This document shows positions 53,482 through 64,000 of a DNA stretch of 64,000 nt, in pieces (position 1 is the first letter of the stretch; every line of letters begins with the position of its first letter). The DNA is from Lucinisca nassula (taxonomy: Eukaryota > Mollusca > Bivalvia > Lucinida > Lucinidae): the NCBI GenBank assembly GCA_963580285.1, contig OY757010.1, positions 72,816,738-72,880,737 of the forward strand, written 5' to 3'. The position numbers and the translations under genes are program-made. The notes below the pieces were generated by a model, which was given only the letters and a program-made list of their open reading frames with translations, made no database searches and was not told the origin of the DNA.

Positions 53482-54933
53482 ATGTCGAAATCGTCAAATC
53501 ATATGCCCAAATTTCAAGCTGTTAAAATAATTATGGAAGATAGGGGACTTGGTCACACCCCGGAACCCCAGGCAACAGAAAACAACTTAAACCGACCCTT
53601 CACATTCTTTGAATTGGGAACTGCACTATCATCCAAAAAGGAATCAACACAAGGAGCGGATACAATCCACTATGAAATGCTCAAACAACTAACTACCAGA
53701 TAACTCTAAAATGGAACTATTGAAACTTTTGAATATCTCCTATCAAAGAGGAGAACTCCCACCTGAATGGAAACTTGCCACCATCATACCCATTATGAAA
53801 CCAAATAAAAATAAACTGGATCCAGGGTCATACAGACCTATATCACTCACATCGTGTATCTGCAAAACAATGGAAACCATGCTTGCTAAACGATTGACGG
53901 CCCATTTAGAAAACAAAGGGCACCTGGCTGACACTCAAACCGGCTTTAGACCCAACAGATCTACCACTGATCAACTAACCAGATTAGACTCTGAGATAAA
54001 TATGGCCTTTATGGAAAATAAGATAGTAGCTGCCGTCTTTTTAGACCTGGAAAAAGCCTTTGACCTCATGTGGTCAACAGGAACCATCTGTAAACTGAAG
54101 CAATTTGGCATAAACGGAAACATGCTCAAATGGATTCACAATTTCCTCCACAATCGAAAAATTCAAGTATGGGTGGGACAAGAAACATCAAATCAGCAGA
54201 AATTAGAAAATGGCTGTCCCCAGGGCAGTGTTATTAGTCCCATTATCTTCAATATAATCATGGTTTCATTAAAAGAGAATCTCGACCCTGAAGAAAGACT
54301 GCAGCTGTCGCAATTTGCAGACGATAGCGCAATATGGAGAAAACATTATTCACCCAGTTGCGCCGTAGATGCCCTTCAAAAAGCACTCAAAAAATCGAAT
54401 TTTGGGCGGAGGCGTGGGGGTTTAAGGTGTCCAACACTAAAACTAAAGCCATACTTTTTAGACGTAAAAAAAACATCGACACCTCCAAATTCGATCTCAA
54501 ACTATTTGGCAAAAAACTTAAATTTGTGGACAATGTAAACTTTCTAGGGATGATCCTTGATAAAGCACTCAGATGGGATGAGCATATAAAGCAGCTCATC
54601 CTGGAATGTAAGAAGGACCTAAACATTCTTCGTTTGGTCACGGGCACGACTTTTGGTGCTGCTAAACATACCCTTATCAACCTATACCAAGCCCTCATCT
54701 TAAGTAAACTAGATTATGGCGCACAAGCCTATAATTCTGCCTCACAAGCCCAACTTAAAAAGCTCGACACAGTACAAAACCAAGCCCTTCGCATTGCAAC
54801 AAGGGCATTTATATCCATCCCGATTAATGCACTCGAAGTAGAATGTGGCATAAAACCACTCCATTTAAGAAGAGAGGAATTGATCCTAAAATATTGGGCA
54901 CGTTCCTCGCCATTGGGTAAAATCTGCCCGTAA
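53482..54933 (+). pseudogene. LINE ORF2, reverse transcriptase part
   Basis: KLATIIPIMKPNKNKLDPGS then YRPISLTS, GFRPNRSTTDQL, VFLDLEKAFD (motif A), CPQGSVISPIIFN (motif B) and FADDS (54314-54328, motif C) are present. A stop at 53701-53703 and a frameshift between 54334 and 54410 break the frame; the thumb region continues as FKVSNTKTKAILFRRKKN to 54933. All catalytic Asp residues are readable, so decay is moderate. Confidence 0.9.
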
Positions 54934-55139
54934 ATGACCTCATTGGGGAACATGTGTGCCAAACTACTAAAAAGGCACACCAATACCAACCATATTCCGT
55001 TACAGTTCAGATGCTCATAGCTGAGATGAACATACCTAAGGACATCACACCACCCAATTATAGAAACAAGTGTGACTTAAAGCACAACCCACCCTCCACA
55101 TAAAAATTATGAAATAAAGTAGTATTAACTATATAGAAA

Positions 55140-56335
55140 AAAAATCATAGGGGTAGATTACAGATATATACGGATGGCAGCAAAGATATTGAAAAACAAA
55201 CAGCAGGAGCAGCAGTTTCGGTCCCTGATGAAAACTTGAATATTGAACTCAAAACCAATCCAAGCCTGTCGATATTTACTATTGAATTGATAGCAATATA
55301 ACATGCCATTAAATGGATCATTGATAACAACATCCCGGAGGCAGTCATACTTACAGACTCCCTCAGCTCAATACAAATAAAAATCAAAAATGAGTTCCTT
55401 TAAGAGCAATGAAAACATTCACAAGAAAGAGGATGGGTCATACTACGTAGTTTCGGCTAATAAAGCCTCAACAGTGACCCTGTAATGATCCGGCAAAGAA
55501 AGCCAGAGGAAACACTGCAACTCCGCGAACCTCGAACAGGCAGCCGACACAAAGACTGATATAAACCAAAATGGGGTCCAAATAATTAAAAACCCGTCTA
55601 GAATATGAGTCTACACCAATAATTTATTACTGATTTCTCAGAATATTCACGCTGATCTCAAAGGACCAAAAGTAAAATATAAGCCCTCCAATCTGGCCAA
55701 TCAAAAACAAGACAAGATAAAATAAACAAAATACTTCTACTCTTAGACTCAGCTAAAGACAAAGGCAACAATATCTACCTGGAGTGGATTCCATCCCATG
55801 TAGATATCCCAGGCAATGAAATGGCAGACTCAAGTGCCAAATCAGCAATGACAAACGATAAAAACGACCAGACCCTACCAACCAAAACAGAAATATACCC
55901 GGTAATCAACCAGGCCATTATGACAAAATGGCAAAAACTATGGGACAACCCACAAAGCAAAGGTCGTTCCTACCATAGATTGGAACCTAAGGTTAAAAAT
56001 ACTATCACCCATTACAGCGATAACCGAAAACATGACGCAGTTTACACTCGTTTGCGTCTAAACCATAGTAACTAGGTACCCATTGTGTATTTAATCAAAA
56101 CCACAATAAATGTAACAGATGTGATAATGATGAACAAAATGACATAAAACATATCCTTTTCCACTGTGAAGGAAATGTAGAACCCAGACAGGAATTAAAA
56201 GCTGCACTGTTTATATTGGGATACAACACTTTTGATGAACGAGACCTACTTAACCCCCCACGAAACATTAGGCCTCAGATAGTTGAGGCAATCATTACAT
56301 TTTTGAAAGACACTGAGTTATTTGATAAAATATAG
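55140..56335 (+). pseudogene. LINE ORF2, RNase H and C-terminal zinc region, interrupted
   Basis: IYTDGSKDIEKQTAGAAVSV (first Asp), FTIELIAI (Glu) and VILTDSLSSIQIK (Asp) are RNase H motifs; a TAA sits after IELIAI. About 280 bp of unrelated sequence (55400-55690) separates these from YLEWIPSHVDIPGNEMADSS, the last RNase H motif. The end has CNRCDNDEQNDIKHILFHC, a CCHC-type finger, and stops at TAG near 56335. RNase H after RT places the LINE in or near the I superfamily. Confidence 0.82.
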
Positions 56336-56339
56336 ACAG

Positions 56340-57555
56340 CTGCAGTATAAAAGAGTAACCATGTAATACTAATCCAAGTTTATTTCTCTTCCAGAGCTGG
56401 AATCCTTTCATGCAGCGATCATTAATACTGCATGTTTCTTTCTCTTACAGACATAGCCTCCAATAACCACCTGGCCCTATTCCAATAACACCATATATCC
56501 TTGCCCCCCAGGGACTCGGGGGAGTGTCCGGAGACGGGATTCCCCCACTCTCTAAACTAGATCATAAAGCAATATGAATCTCTCAATCTAAATATGCTGG
56601 GCGTGGGACTAAGGTTTCTAGGTTTCGATCAGAGAGCCAACCAATGCTGCTAACGTTAGGTTACTGACTGCGGGAGGCAATCTGGTTCCCTGTGCCTTGT
56701 TCCATAACCAGTCTTTAATTACATGTAGATGCCCAGAATTGTGTTCAGGACATCCTGAATGCATTAGGTTTGCACATCCGTATATGCCAAAAGTGCTTGT
56801 ATTTAGTTTGGCGTGTGCGGATTTGTGAACCTATATATTCCTTGAGGGCGCACGCGGGTGTGGTTGACTGGTGAGCCAGTGGTTGACTGGTCGCTATGGC
56901 TGTGTGTGCCAGAAAATGATTTATATTCATTGGTTCTCTCGATTTGGGCAGGCAGTTTCATCTGTGTGTCTGGGTCGGGAGAATCAACTGGAGTAGCATA
57001 TAAGTTTCTCTCTAAACAAATTATTTAAATCAAAAATTGCGCCTGGTCGTGATCGCGTGCTTGCTGGGGCATGGGCTGGTTGCAACCTACGTGGGGGCAC
57101 TTTCCCAATCAGACCATGACCGCTTTGTGCTTCTGGCCTGCGCCGTCGCGAACAGGTGAATTGTTTTTACTAAGAATTTAACAGTGTTGCTTATGCTGCC
57201 CAACCCATACATATAGGCCCCATCCTCATATTTCTGCCTCTCCGTGCACCCGGGGGCTTCGGGCTGGTGCCCCTGGGGACATGATTCCCCCACCTTGGGC
57301 GGACTGGCCGTTCCCGGGGCGGTGGCCCGGGGTCCTTGGTTGCATGGGTGCGGGGGGAACACAAAACCCACACATGCTTACATAGTGGTTACATGGGCTC
57401 TGCTTCTATCCCTTACAGACCCTACCCTACATGACTTGGACTAGAGCCGGTTGAGCTGAAGCGGGGCACTGTGGTAGCGGCTCATTTGCTTTGCACTTAT
57501 GAGTGCTCCGCCGACGTAACACATCGGTGATAGACAAGTCTAAACTTAGGCTTAT
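56340..57555. other. Unassigned, GC-rich at 57040-57370
   Basis: The LINE 3' end is not defined. Two related segments contain CGGGATTCCCCCACTCTC (56541) and ATGATTCCCCCACCTTGG (57281), suggesting a degenerate repeat. The overlapping minus frames here (up to 94 codons) are Pro/Gly-rich products of GC-rich DNA and are not accepted as genes. Confidence 0.5.
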
Positions 57556-57557
57556 GT

Positions 57558-57590
57558 AACCCTAACCCTAGCCCTAACCCTAACCCTAAC
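57558..57590 (-). repeat. Interstitial telomere-type repeat (CCCTAA)n
   Basis: AACCCTAACCCTAGCCCTAA is followed by CCCTAACCCTAAC: about five hexamers with one G variant. TTAGGG is the usual metazoan telomere unit. It lies internally, between the LINE and the right inverted arm. Confidence 0.95.
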
Positions 57591-57599
57591 TCCAATATA

Positions 57600-59270
57600 C
57601 ACTAATCATTATTTCTCCTGCAGGTACACGGGGATCCTTGACGGGGAACCCCACCATACCTCGTGTAGGACACCTACCGAGAAGTCATCAGCTGGGTGCC
57701 CAGAAGGCTGCCTCGTTGAGGCCCCCTTGGGGACACCCTCCTGATGGAACCCGGAAATATGCGAAGCGAAGATAGCATGGCTGTCAGAACGGAGCATACA
57801 TTCCTGGAATAGGTCAAGTACAGAACAATTTAATAGGCGGGGCAACGGTAAAGACCAAATTTGTTAGGGATTTGGACACAGGAAGACCCTTAAAAAGCCT
57901 TTTAGACTGACCGTTCAAAATAAAATAAAAGCGAAATTGCACAATGGCTGGTTAGCCACATACTCGCCTTTGCCAAACCACATAACTTTTCACCACTAAA
58001 AAGATACACCTATGTGTAAACATTATAAGTCTAACCACATTGATCCTGAACAAAAGAGTGTTACAACACTACCGCATACAATCAGAACTAATCCATAATG
58101 TATTACAATCCATATATCCCCAATATGATATCCTCCTTCACGTAGGATGAGATAATGATATGCAAATATGGCGGTCCGGTCCCAATTGGCCCACTTAGGA
58201 ATTTATAAGAATTCGACATCCTACGTCGATGAAAGCATCACCTTTCCAGAAACTGAAAAGCTAAGAAGCAAAATAGGATTGACCTCCTTTCGCATCCTAC
58301 GCGATGGAAGTCACTAACTTCACACTGATAGGCTGGATTAACTACAAACTAAGAGAAAAGCAACAACCAAAACACCAACATATGACATCCCAACGCGACG
58401 AAATTAGGGGCCAGTAGTACATGGTACTACCAAGATTATCCTTGTAGAGACCTGGGGGGTGGCGACACAGCATAGGCGTGTTTTCAAGGTGGTAGAGCAC
58501 AGGTACTAGGACATTTTGCAATAGCCGAAATTGGCTGGTCTAATAGTAACCCTTCCTGGCTCACTTTTGGCCGCCGTTCAAAATTCAAAATTACATGCAT
58601 TATCGCCCTTTAACAAGCACCGTGTCCATAGGCGTTTTCTCTACCACGGCAGGGGTGGGGGTACAGTCAAATGGAAGCCAAAACCGATAATGCATGAGAA
58701 GCTTTTTTCCTCGGTCAGACAAGGGATGTGTACTGACACATTTTGCAGCCGGAATTGGCAACGTGTCACCACATTCTAGAGCCCGACCATTGGTCTGCAT
58801 CTGCATTCAAAATTCGAACCCCGCCAGAGGACTGCCCGTTTTACAGGACAAACGCTTAACATTAGGTGCGTTCTGTGCCTACATGACATCTTGAGCGGGG
58901 GATGGGGGAGGTGGGATTGACCTACTTCTCACATCCTCCGCGAAAGAAGTCACCTAACACCCAATCGGCTAGCTGATAACTGTCAAGCAGACAGGAGTCA
59001 GCATATTGGCAGCCTAGGGAAAAGAGCAGTACCTACAACTAATCCCAGATGGCGAACAGGGGGTAGCCCCTATGTGCCTATGGCGCCCGGTTACCTTAAA
59101 AACAACCGTCAGTCAGTTGTTCACCGATATTCTTGATATTGCAGTTGTAGATATACTTAAAACACAATCAACAGTAATCTATCGTAGCTTCAAAATGGCG
59201 GATAATTCATGACAGGTAAATGTTCCTTTCTAATTTTGTTTAGGCTACCTTGTGGATTATAGTTATCAAA
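57600..59270. repeat. Unassigned region with short degenerate duplications
   Basis: CATCCTACG-type motifs with nearby GATGGAAGTCACTAAC recur at 58217, 58294 and 58936. ACATTTTGCA…CCGAAATTGGC (58511) and ACATTTTGCAGCCGGAATTG (58738) begin two related ~225-bp units. No credible protein frame or RNA gene was seen. Confidence 0.5.
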
Positions 59271-59281
59271 TGTTCTATTGA

Positions 59282-59838
59282 CGGCATTCTAGCCTGGCAA
59301 CGGGAGGATGGCTAGACGACCGGACCCAGTCTTCTAGCCGCTAGGTCTAGAATGCCGGGTCCGGCGTTCTTGACTCAGAGGCTAGAAGACCGGATCCGGT
59401 CGTCTAACCACTTCCTTTAGTAAAGTTAATCTAAAAATGGAAACCATAAGAAATTTCATCATTTAAGGTGATTTTGTTATGTTTATTATTATTATATTTT
59501 CTATCTTCACATGATAAAAATAATCAAATTTAAATATTATCAGGACAAAAAGTAGTACTTTAACTGATAAAATTGTAAGAAATTAAGAAATATTACCATT
59601 TTTGCCCGGCTTTTGCTTTTATACCCCTCAATTTCGGAAAAAAAAATAGTTATTACAAGAAAATAAAACAATGCAGAGATATGAGCCTAATATGTTATTC
59701 ATAATAAGTTTATACCAAACTGACTGCAATATATATCTTCATTGTGACAAGAGACGAAATAAAAAATCTTTGGATTGGCATTTTTGGTTCGACGGCTCGG
59801 CCCGGCCCGGCACAGCCTTAGCTTTTATACCCGACCCA
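59282..59838 (-). repeat. Right arm of the 10.7-kb-spaced inverted repeat
   Basis: On minus it reads CGGGTATAAAAGCTAAGGC, GGGCCGGGCCGAGCC, CAAAAATGCCAATCCAAAG, TATTTCGTCTCTTGTC, then AGTAAAGGAAGTGGTTAGAC and the CCGGATCCGG/CCGGACCCGG palindrome (59310-59405). It is colinear with 49146-49925 but lacks the 130-bp MITE. Confidence 0.85.
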
Positions 59839-59849
59839 TAAATGCTAAA

Positions 59850-61290
59850 TACCTGTAATATTTTTAAATTCCGCAGTAGAATCTATGATTTCAATGGACT
59901 AGATTTTCGGCCCCAGAAGCACACATGTATATGTGCATTGTGTCATGCAGTGACCGAAATATGGGCACTGTGTACACACACGCACAAAGCCCAATCCCTT
60001 CTCCCTGTAAAATTGTCAAATATTATGAATTAAAAATTAAGAAACGCGATAGAAAGGTATGGAAATCATCAGTAAAATTTTAACTTCCAAAATATAACAT
60101 TAGACCTAAAAAACCTGTTTCCGCTAACCCGGCCGACTTTAATATTTTCTAACACTTTCGATAAAATATCATAAAACTGTCAAAAAAAAAAACTAAAAAA
60201 AAACTAATACTTAAAATCCTGTCCTTTTGCTTCCTCGATGCTCTAAATCTCATTATTTGAATGTTTTCCGTTATTGTGACTGGAATTTAGCCCCTGTAAA
60301 GATTTTTGCTCTTTTTCCATCAAATAAAAATTGCCGAAAAAATAAAAAGTTTAATCGGCCGTTTTGTTGGAAAGTAACTGTCCTCTTCGCTTTCAGCTAT
60401 TGATGTTTCCTTTAGGGCCTAGTTGTTTCTTGTTTCTGTTGCTTTCCCTTTGGTGTCTCTGACTGGAGCTGTGGGTTAATTTATCGATTCCTCATCATTG
60501 CCTTCACTAATGTTTTATTTTCAAAAGACACGAACCTGGTATCCTCTATTTAGAAGCTTCATAGACTGCAGGCCTGATGTATCTTGCAATACTACTTACG
60601 CACCCTAGCGTGCACTTGAATAGTACTCTGTTTTCAAAATGCTAAAATGGGCTTGGTGATCACAAAGCAAATAAAACATAAACTGCTGCATTTTAAAGAT
60701 ATAGGGAGATACTCGTCATGGCACCGAACATCAACTGCTTTGAAGTAAACTACAGCTATAATGGATGCCAGTTTGCAAAAATGCTTACCTTTAGCGAGCA
60801 GTGGTGCGGTATTCTATTTAAATAACGCTAAAATTGGCTCGATGATTTCAATAAAATGCAATATAAACATACATGTACTTCAATGGCTACCGTTTTCACG
60901 CACGCACTACTTGGTTCCAAAGGCAATGTTTATAAGTTTACTTCACTTCACTGCAGTGGATGCTAAGTGTCGCGTTGTGTTGTTAGAACGCCTTCCTCCA
61001 CCTCCCATGTACTTACACATCGTGAAGTTTCCAATTTTATTTCCATGGGATAATCAGGCCCATTCCGCGCCATGAAAGACCACTTTTGAACAGTCCCAAA
61101 GATGGTCTCTTATTAGGAGACAATAGGTGTAGAAAACACAAATAAAGAGTCAATGAAACCTTCTCAAAAAGCTTTTAAAAGCAGATTTAGTCTTATTTTA
61201 CGGAATTTTACTGTACTTACACAAACAACCCAGAAGCACATATTAACAACACACGCGTATACAAATACCTTGTTAAGTTTACCGCCGAAA
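59850..61290. other. No gene; divergent family R fragment at 60360-60530 (minus)
   Basis: 60360-60530 in reverse contains GACACCAAAGGGAAAGCAAC and GAGGACAGTTACTTTCC, matching family R. The 104-codon frame at 60761-61075 has no recognised motif or neighbour support and is left out as a gene. Confidence 0.5.
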
Positions 61291-61299
61291 AAAACGAAA

Positions 61300-62403
61300 A
61301 TTGCACGACCCGCAGAAAAAGCGACCGACTGAAGTCGGTTGATTTCTAAGTGTGCCCTAAAATCACCGTGTCATTCTGTCAGTCTGTCATTCTGTCAGTC
61401 TGTCAGTCTGTCTGTCCGTCCGTAACCCGTTTGTGAAAATTGGTGATAGTGACTTAACCGCTGGGAATATTTTGACAAATTTTGGCATACTGATAGATAT
61501 CAATGAGATCTAACCAATGAACTTGCGAAATATTACATTCCATTTAGTATAGCCTCGCCGAGGCGAAAAATGTAAAAACATTTCGAACTGCTTCTCCTCG
61601 GAAACCGTTGGGCCGATTGAAGTCAAATTTCATATGGAGCCTCTATGGGATGGGGGAAACCAAAATTTGCTCATGGGGTCCAGGTCACATGACCAAAATG
61701 GCCGCCAAGCCATATATGGTCTGTCTGTCCGTCCGTAACCCGTTTGTGAAAATTGGTGATAGTGACTTAACCGCTGGGAATATTTAAACAATTTTTGGCA
61801 TACTGATAGATATCAATAAGATCTAACCAATGAACTTGCGAAATATTACATTCCATTTAGTATAGCCTCGCCGAGGTGAAAAATGTGAAAATTTTCGAAC
61901 TGCTTCTCCTCGGAAACTGTTGGGCCGATTGAAGTCAATTTTCATATGGAGCCTCTATGGGATGGGGAAACCAAAATTTGCTCATGCGGTCCAGGTCACA
62001 TGACCAAAATGGCCGCCAAGCCATATATGGTAAAAACCCTTCAAAAATAGTCTTCTCCAGAACCACTGGGCAGATTTCCACGAAACTTGATAAATAGCAT
62101 CTGGGACGTAGGCCCATCATAAATTGCTAAAATGGTGACCCTGGGTTGACCTTGACCTTCTTTGGGCCTAGGTCAAACTTTGACACATGCTTTTGTATTG
62201 GAAAAGTGAGAATGCATTTTATCCTGCAAACGATTCAGAATAGAGTACTAAAGTATAAGATTTTTGCTCCTTACGATAAGGCGCATTTATTGGGAGAACC
62301 GTTTTAGGTCCAGATCACATGACCAAAATGGCCGCCATACCCATATATGGTAACACTCATAAAGCTAAAAGCATCCGGCGGGTCGTGCACTTCAGCTGAA
62401 GCA
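61300..62403 (+). mobile_element. Helitron/Helentron-like non-autonomous element with subterminal inverted repeats
   Basis: GCACGACCCGC (61303-61313) near the left end is exactly inverse to GCGGGTCGTGC (62378-62388). Between them lie a TCTGTC/GTCC microsatellite and two tandem units offset by about 313 bp (CGTAACCCGTTTGTGAAAAT at 61421 and 61734) with CGAGGCG/GAGGTG and CCGTTGGGCCGATTGAAGTC. A perfect 12-bp stem CTTCAGCTGAAG (62390-62401) closes the 3' end. Short subterminal repeats, internal tandem repeats and a 3' stem-loop are the reported plan of Helentron-associated elements. Confidence 0.75.
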
Positions 62404-62429
62404 CTGGTTTTAAGATGAAAAATTGTGGT

Positions 62430-62830
62430 ATTTTTCTTATTTCTGCTCAAAATATAGATTGTGTGTACACGGTTCTAACTAGTACCCACAGTCTATATTT
62501 TAGAGCAGAGATAAGAAAATAAGGTTTAACCCTGACAACGAGCATTACCTAAAAGTGGGGCTCAAGGGGGAGAAAATTATATAGGCATGTTTTCGTGATG
62601 AATGGAAAGATGCACAAATAAAGCAACGACATCGTAAGAAGAAAGACTAAAGGACATTTTTTATTCAACAAAACGTCCAAACGGCTATCTAAAATAAAAA
62701 GATATAAGCAGTACATACATGCAAAGACAACCAGTGACATCATCTAACCAAAACAGCAGCACCGTCTTGGAAAGGTCAGTAAAATGTAACTGGGGTGGGG
62801 AAGGGCTTAAATCGATTATTAGCGGACAGA
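62430..62830. mobile_element. Palindromic element family P copy 5 and divergent family R
   Basis: 62442-62516: TTCTTATTTCTGCTCAAAAT, ATAGATTGTG, GTTCTAACTAGTACCCACAG and TTTTAGAGCAGAGATAAGAA form a shortened palindrome; GGCATGTTTTCGTGATGAAT follows as in other copies. 62640-62830 has AAAGGACATTTTTTATTCAA and CACCGTCTTGGAAAGGTCAG, distantly matching family R. Confidence 0.65.
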
Positions 62831-63285
62831 ATCCTCGCCTTGGAGGGTTGGGGGGCCACCCCGGGGACCCAAAAGGTAGGTGTCACTTAATGAGTCTTAT
62901 CATATATAGGAGTGGGCATGGCCCAAACGCAACCCGGAAAGCATTAGAAGCCCGTTTGCAAAACTTCATATTGGTATCTATCATATCCCCAAATTTCATA
63001 ACAATCCGGCGAGCGGTTACTCAGAACTCGTCCGGACAAAATTTGGAGGGATTTTGCATGCCCCTAGTTGACATTTTGGGTCCGCGGTTTTGAATTTCGA
63101 AACCCTCTTGCACATTTTCATATCAATATCTATCATATCCCATAATTTCAGAAAAATCCGTCCAGTGGTTACTGAGAACTCGTCCGGACAAATTTGAGTG
63201 GAAAGAAGAAGAAGAAGCGCAAAAAAAAAAAAAAAAAAAAAGGCAATAAGTCTCCCCACTTTGTTTGTGAGACTTAATTATACTT
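62830..63285 (+). mobile_element. Helitron-like element remnant related to the 146-bp array
   Basis: GGTAGGTGTCACTTAATGAG then TCTTATCATATATAGG and GGGCATGGCCCAAACGC match the 146-bp monomer. Two units (62955-63060 and 63105-63200) then contain TTTCATAACAATCCGGCGAG / TTTCAGAAAAATCCGTCCAG and GAACTCGTCCGGACAAA. A poly-A run and the hairpin AAGTCTCCCCAC … GTGAGACTT (63248-63276) close it. Confidence 0.65.
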
Positions 63286-63564
63286 GAGCATGATTGCAAG
63301 ATTCTATGACATTTAGAATAGAATAGAATATTTTACTCCGCATACCGTCTACAAAGAGGGTTTTCACCACATGTAACAAACAACAATACATAGCAATATA
63401 ATAGAACAATTTTGAATGCATGTATATCAGCAAATAAACTATTTGAGAGCCAATTATCGCCTTTTGGAGTTAAAGCTAGAGAAGCTCTTGCAAATGGCTG
63501 TCTATGTATGCAAACAGGAACAATCCTTTGTATGGTGGCATATTTCTGCCACGAGGAAGCTGGA

Positions 63565-63785
63565 TAGCTATCGCGATAATATAAAAAATAATATAATATT
63601 GTATCGCGATAATTTTGAGTTTCCTGCCAGATAACTTAAAAAGTCATCGCTTTTTGTGGTAACAGTGCCCAGAGCTGCCACGGGGTAGCTCGATAACTAT
63701 CGTGATAATTAAAAAAATATATCGCGAAACTGAAAAGATTATGTACATAATTTGGATTTTCCAGAAAATATTATCGCGATAATTT
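63565..63785. repeat. Cluster of TATCGCGATA palindromes
   Basis: TATCGCGATA occurs at 63569-63578, 63602-63611 and 63772-63781 (within TTATCGCGATAA), with variants TATCGTGATA (63699-63708) and ATATCGCGA (near 63719). It is otherwise unique-looking; the sequence to the window end has no other feature that I can name. Confidence 0.75.
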
Positions 63786-64000
63786 AAACTATTTTCTTGA
63801 TATTTCCGCCATTTTAATAACCTGTTATTTATAAACAGAAATCTAACTTTTGGAATATATTTGTTGATATTGTACACATGTATGCGTTAAACACCAGAGA
63901 GAGATGGCATCGAGATTAACAAAAGATAGGACGGTCTGTCTCGTAGTCCCTACACTTCCCGAAAGGGGATGGTTTGGGGCGAAACGACTAGGGTTTGGGG

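Noticed and set aside
57087..57371. 94-codon minus ORF in GC-rich DNA
   Set aside because: Overlapping frames are open on both strands, composition is Pro/Gly-rich, and no motif is present; typical of GC-rich noncoding DNA.
60761..61075. 104-codon plus ORF
   Set aside because: No recognisable domain, no neighbouring exon signals and no repeated or conserved counterpart in the window.

Overview
This window looks like repeat-dominated nuclear DNA from an animal, most probably a bivalve mollusc. The reasons are tRNA-headed SINEs with several distinct bodies, tandem-repeat transposons ending in ACGG-type microsatellites and a stem-loop (the layout reported for bivalve 'pearl' and other Helitron-like non-autonomous elements), a DIRS-type tyrosine-recombinase retrotransposon, a Helitron gene, and TTAGGG-type telomere repeats. 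I found no convincing single-copy host gene. Family names come from motifs I read by eye; no database search was run.

Layout. 1-6540 (minus strand) is one uninterrupted Helitron reading frame of at least 2,180 codons that runs off the left edge; it carries a putative cysteine protease, an in-frame 17-residue repeat array, a DUF6570-like region, an HUH Rep domain and a PIF1-type helicase. 6.7-12.4 kb holds SINEs, a 7-copy AGGTCA-rich tandem element (7.26-8.4 kb) and a large fold-back (9.65-10.54 kb). 12.5-16.2 kb is a ~146-bp tandem array and 16.5-31.0 kb a ~166-bp array of about 50 monomers; both end in a shared motif, a microsatellite and a hairpin followed by CTAA, as Helitron-like elements do, and the same A-rich module follows each. 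The second array contains a 4.9-kb DIRS element (24590-29502) whose empty target is preserved in a duplicated stretch of the same array.

31-49 kb is a mosaic of SINEs (at least four families, several with target-site duplications), palindromic elements, small MITEs and one more tandem element (36.56-37.29 kb). 49.1-59.8 kb is bounded by two inverted arms of about 0.6-0.8 kb, each containing a long palindrome; between them lie a degenerate I-superfamily-like LINE with RNase H (50.67-56.34 kb), GC-rich unassigned sequence and an interstitial telomeric tract (57.56 kb). 61.3-63.3 kb has two more Helitron-like tandem elements, and the right end has a cluster of TATCGCGATA palindromes.

How the parts relate. 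The Helitron gene is the only apparently intact autonomous enzyme here and could in principle supply Rep/helicase to the hairpin-ended tandem elements, but its own termini are outside or not identifiable in this window, so this is inference. The SINE families with GACGTTAAAC-type 3' ends probably borrowed one LINE machinery. The DIRS and LINE copies are both broken.
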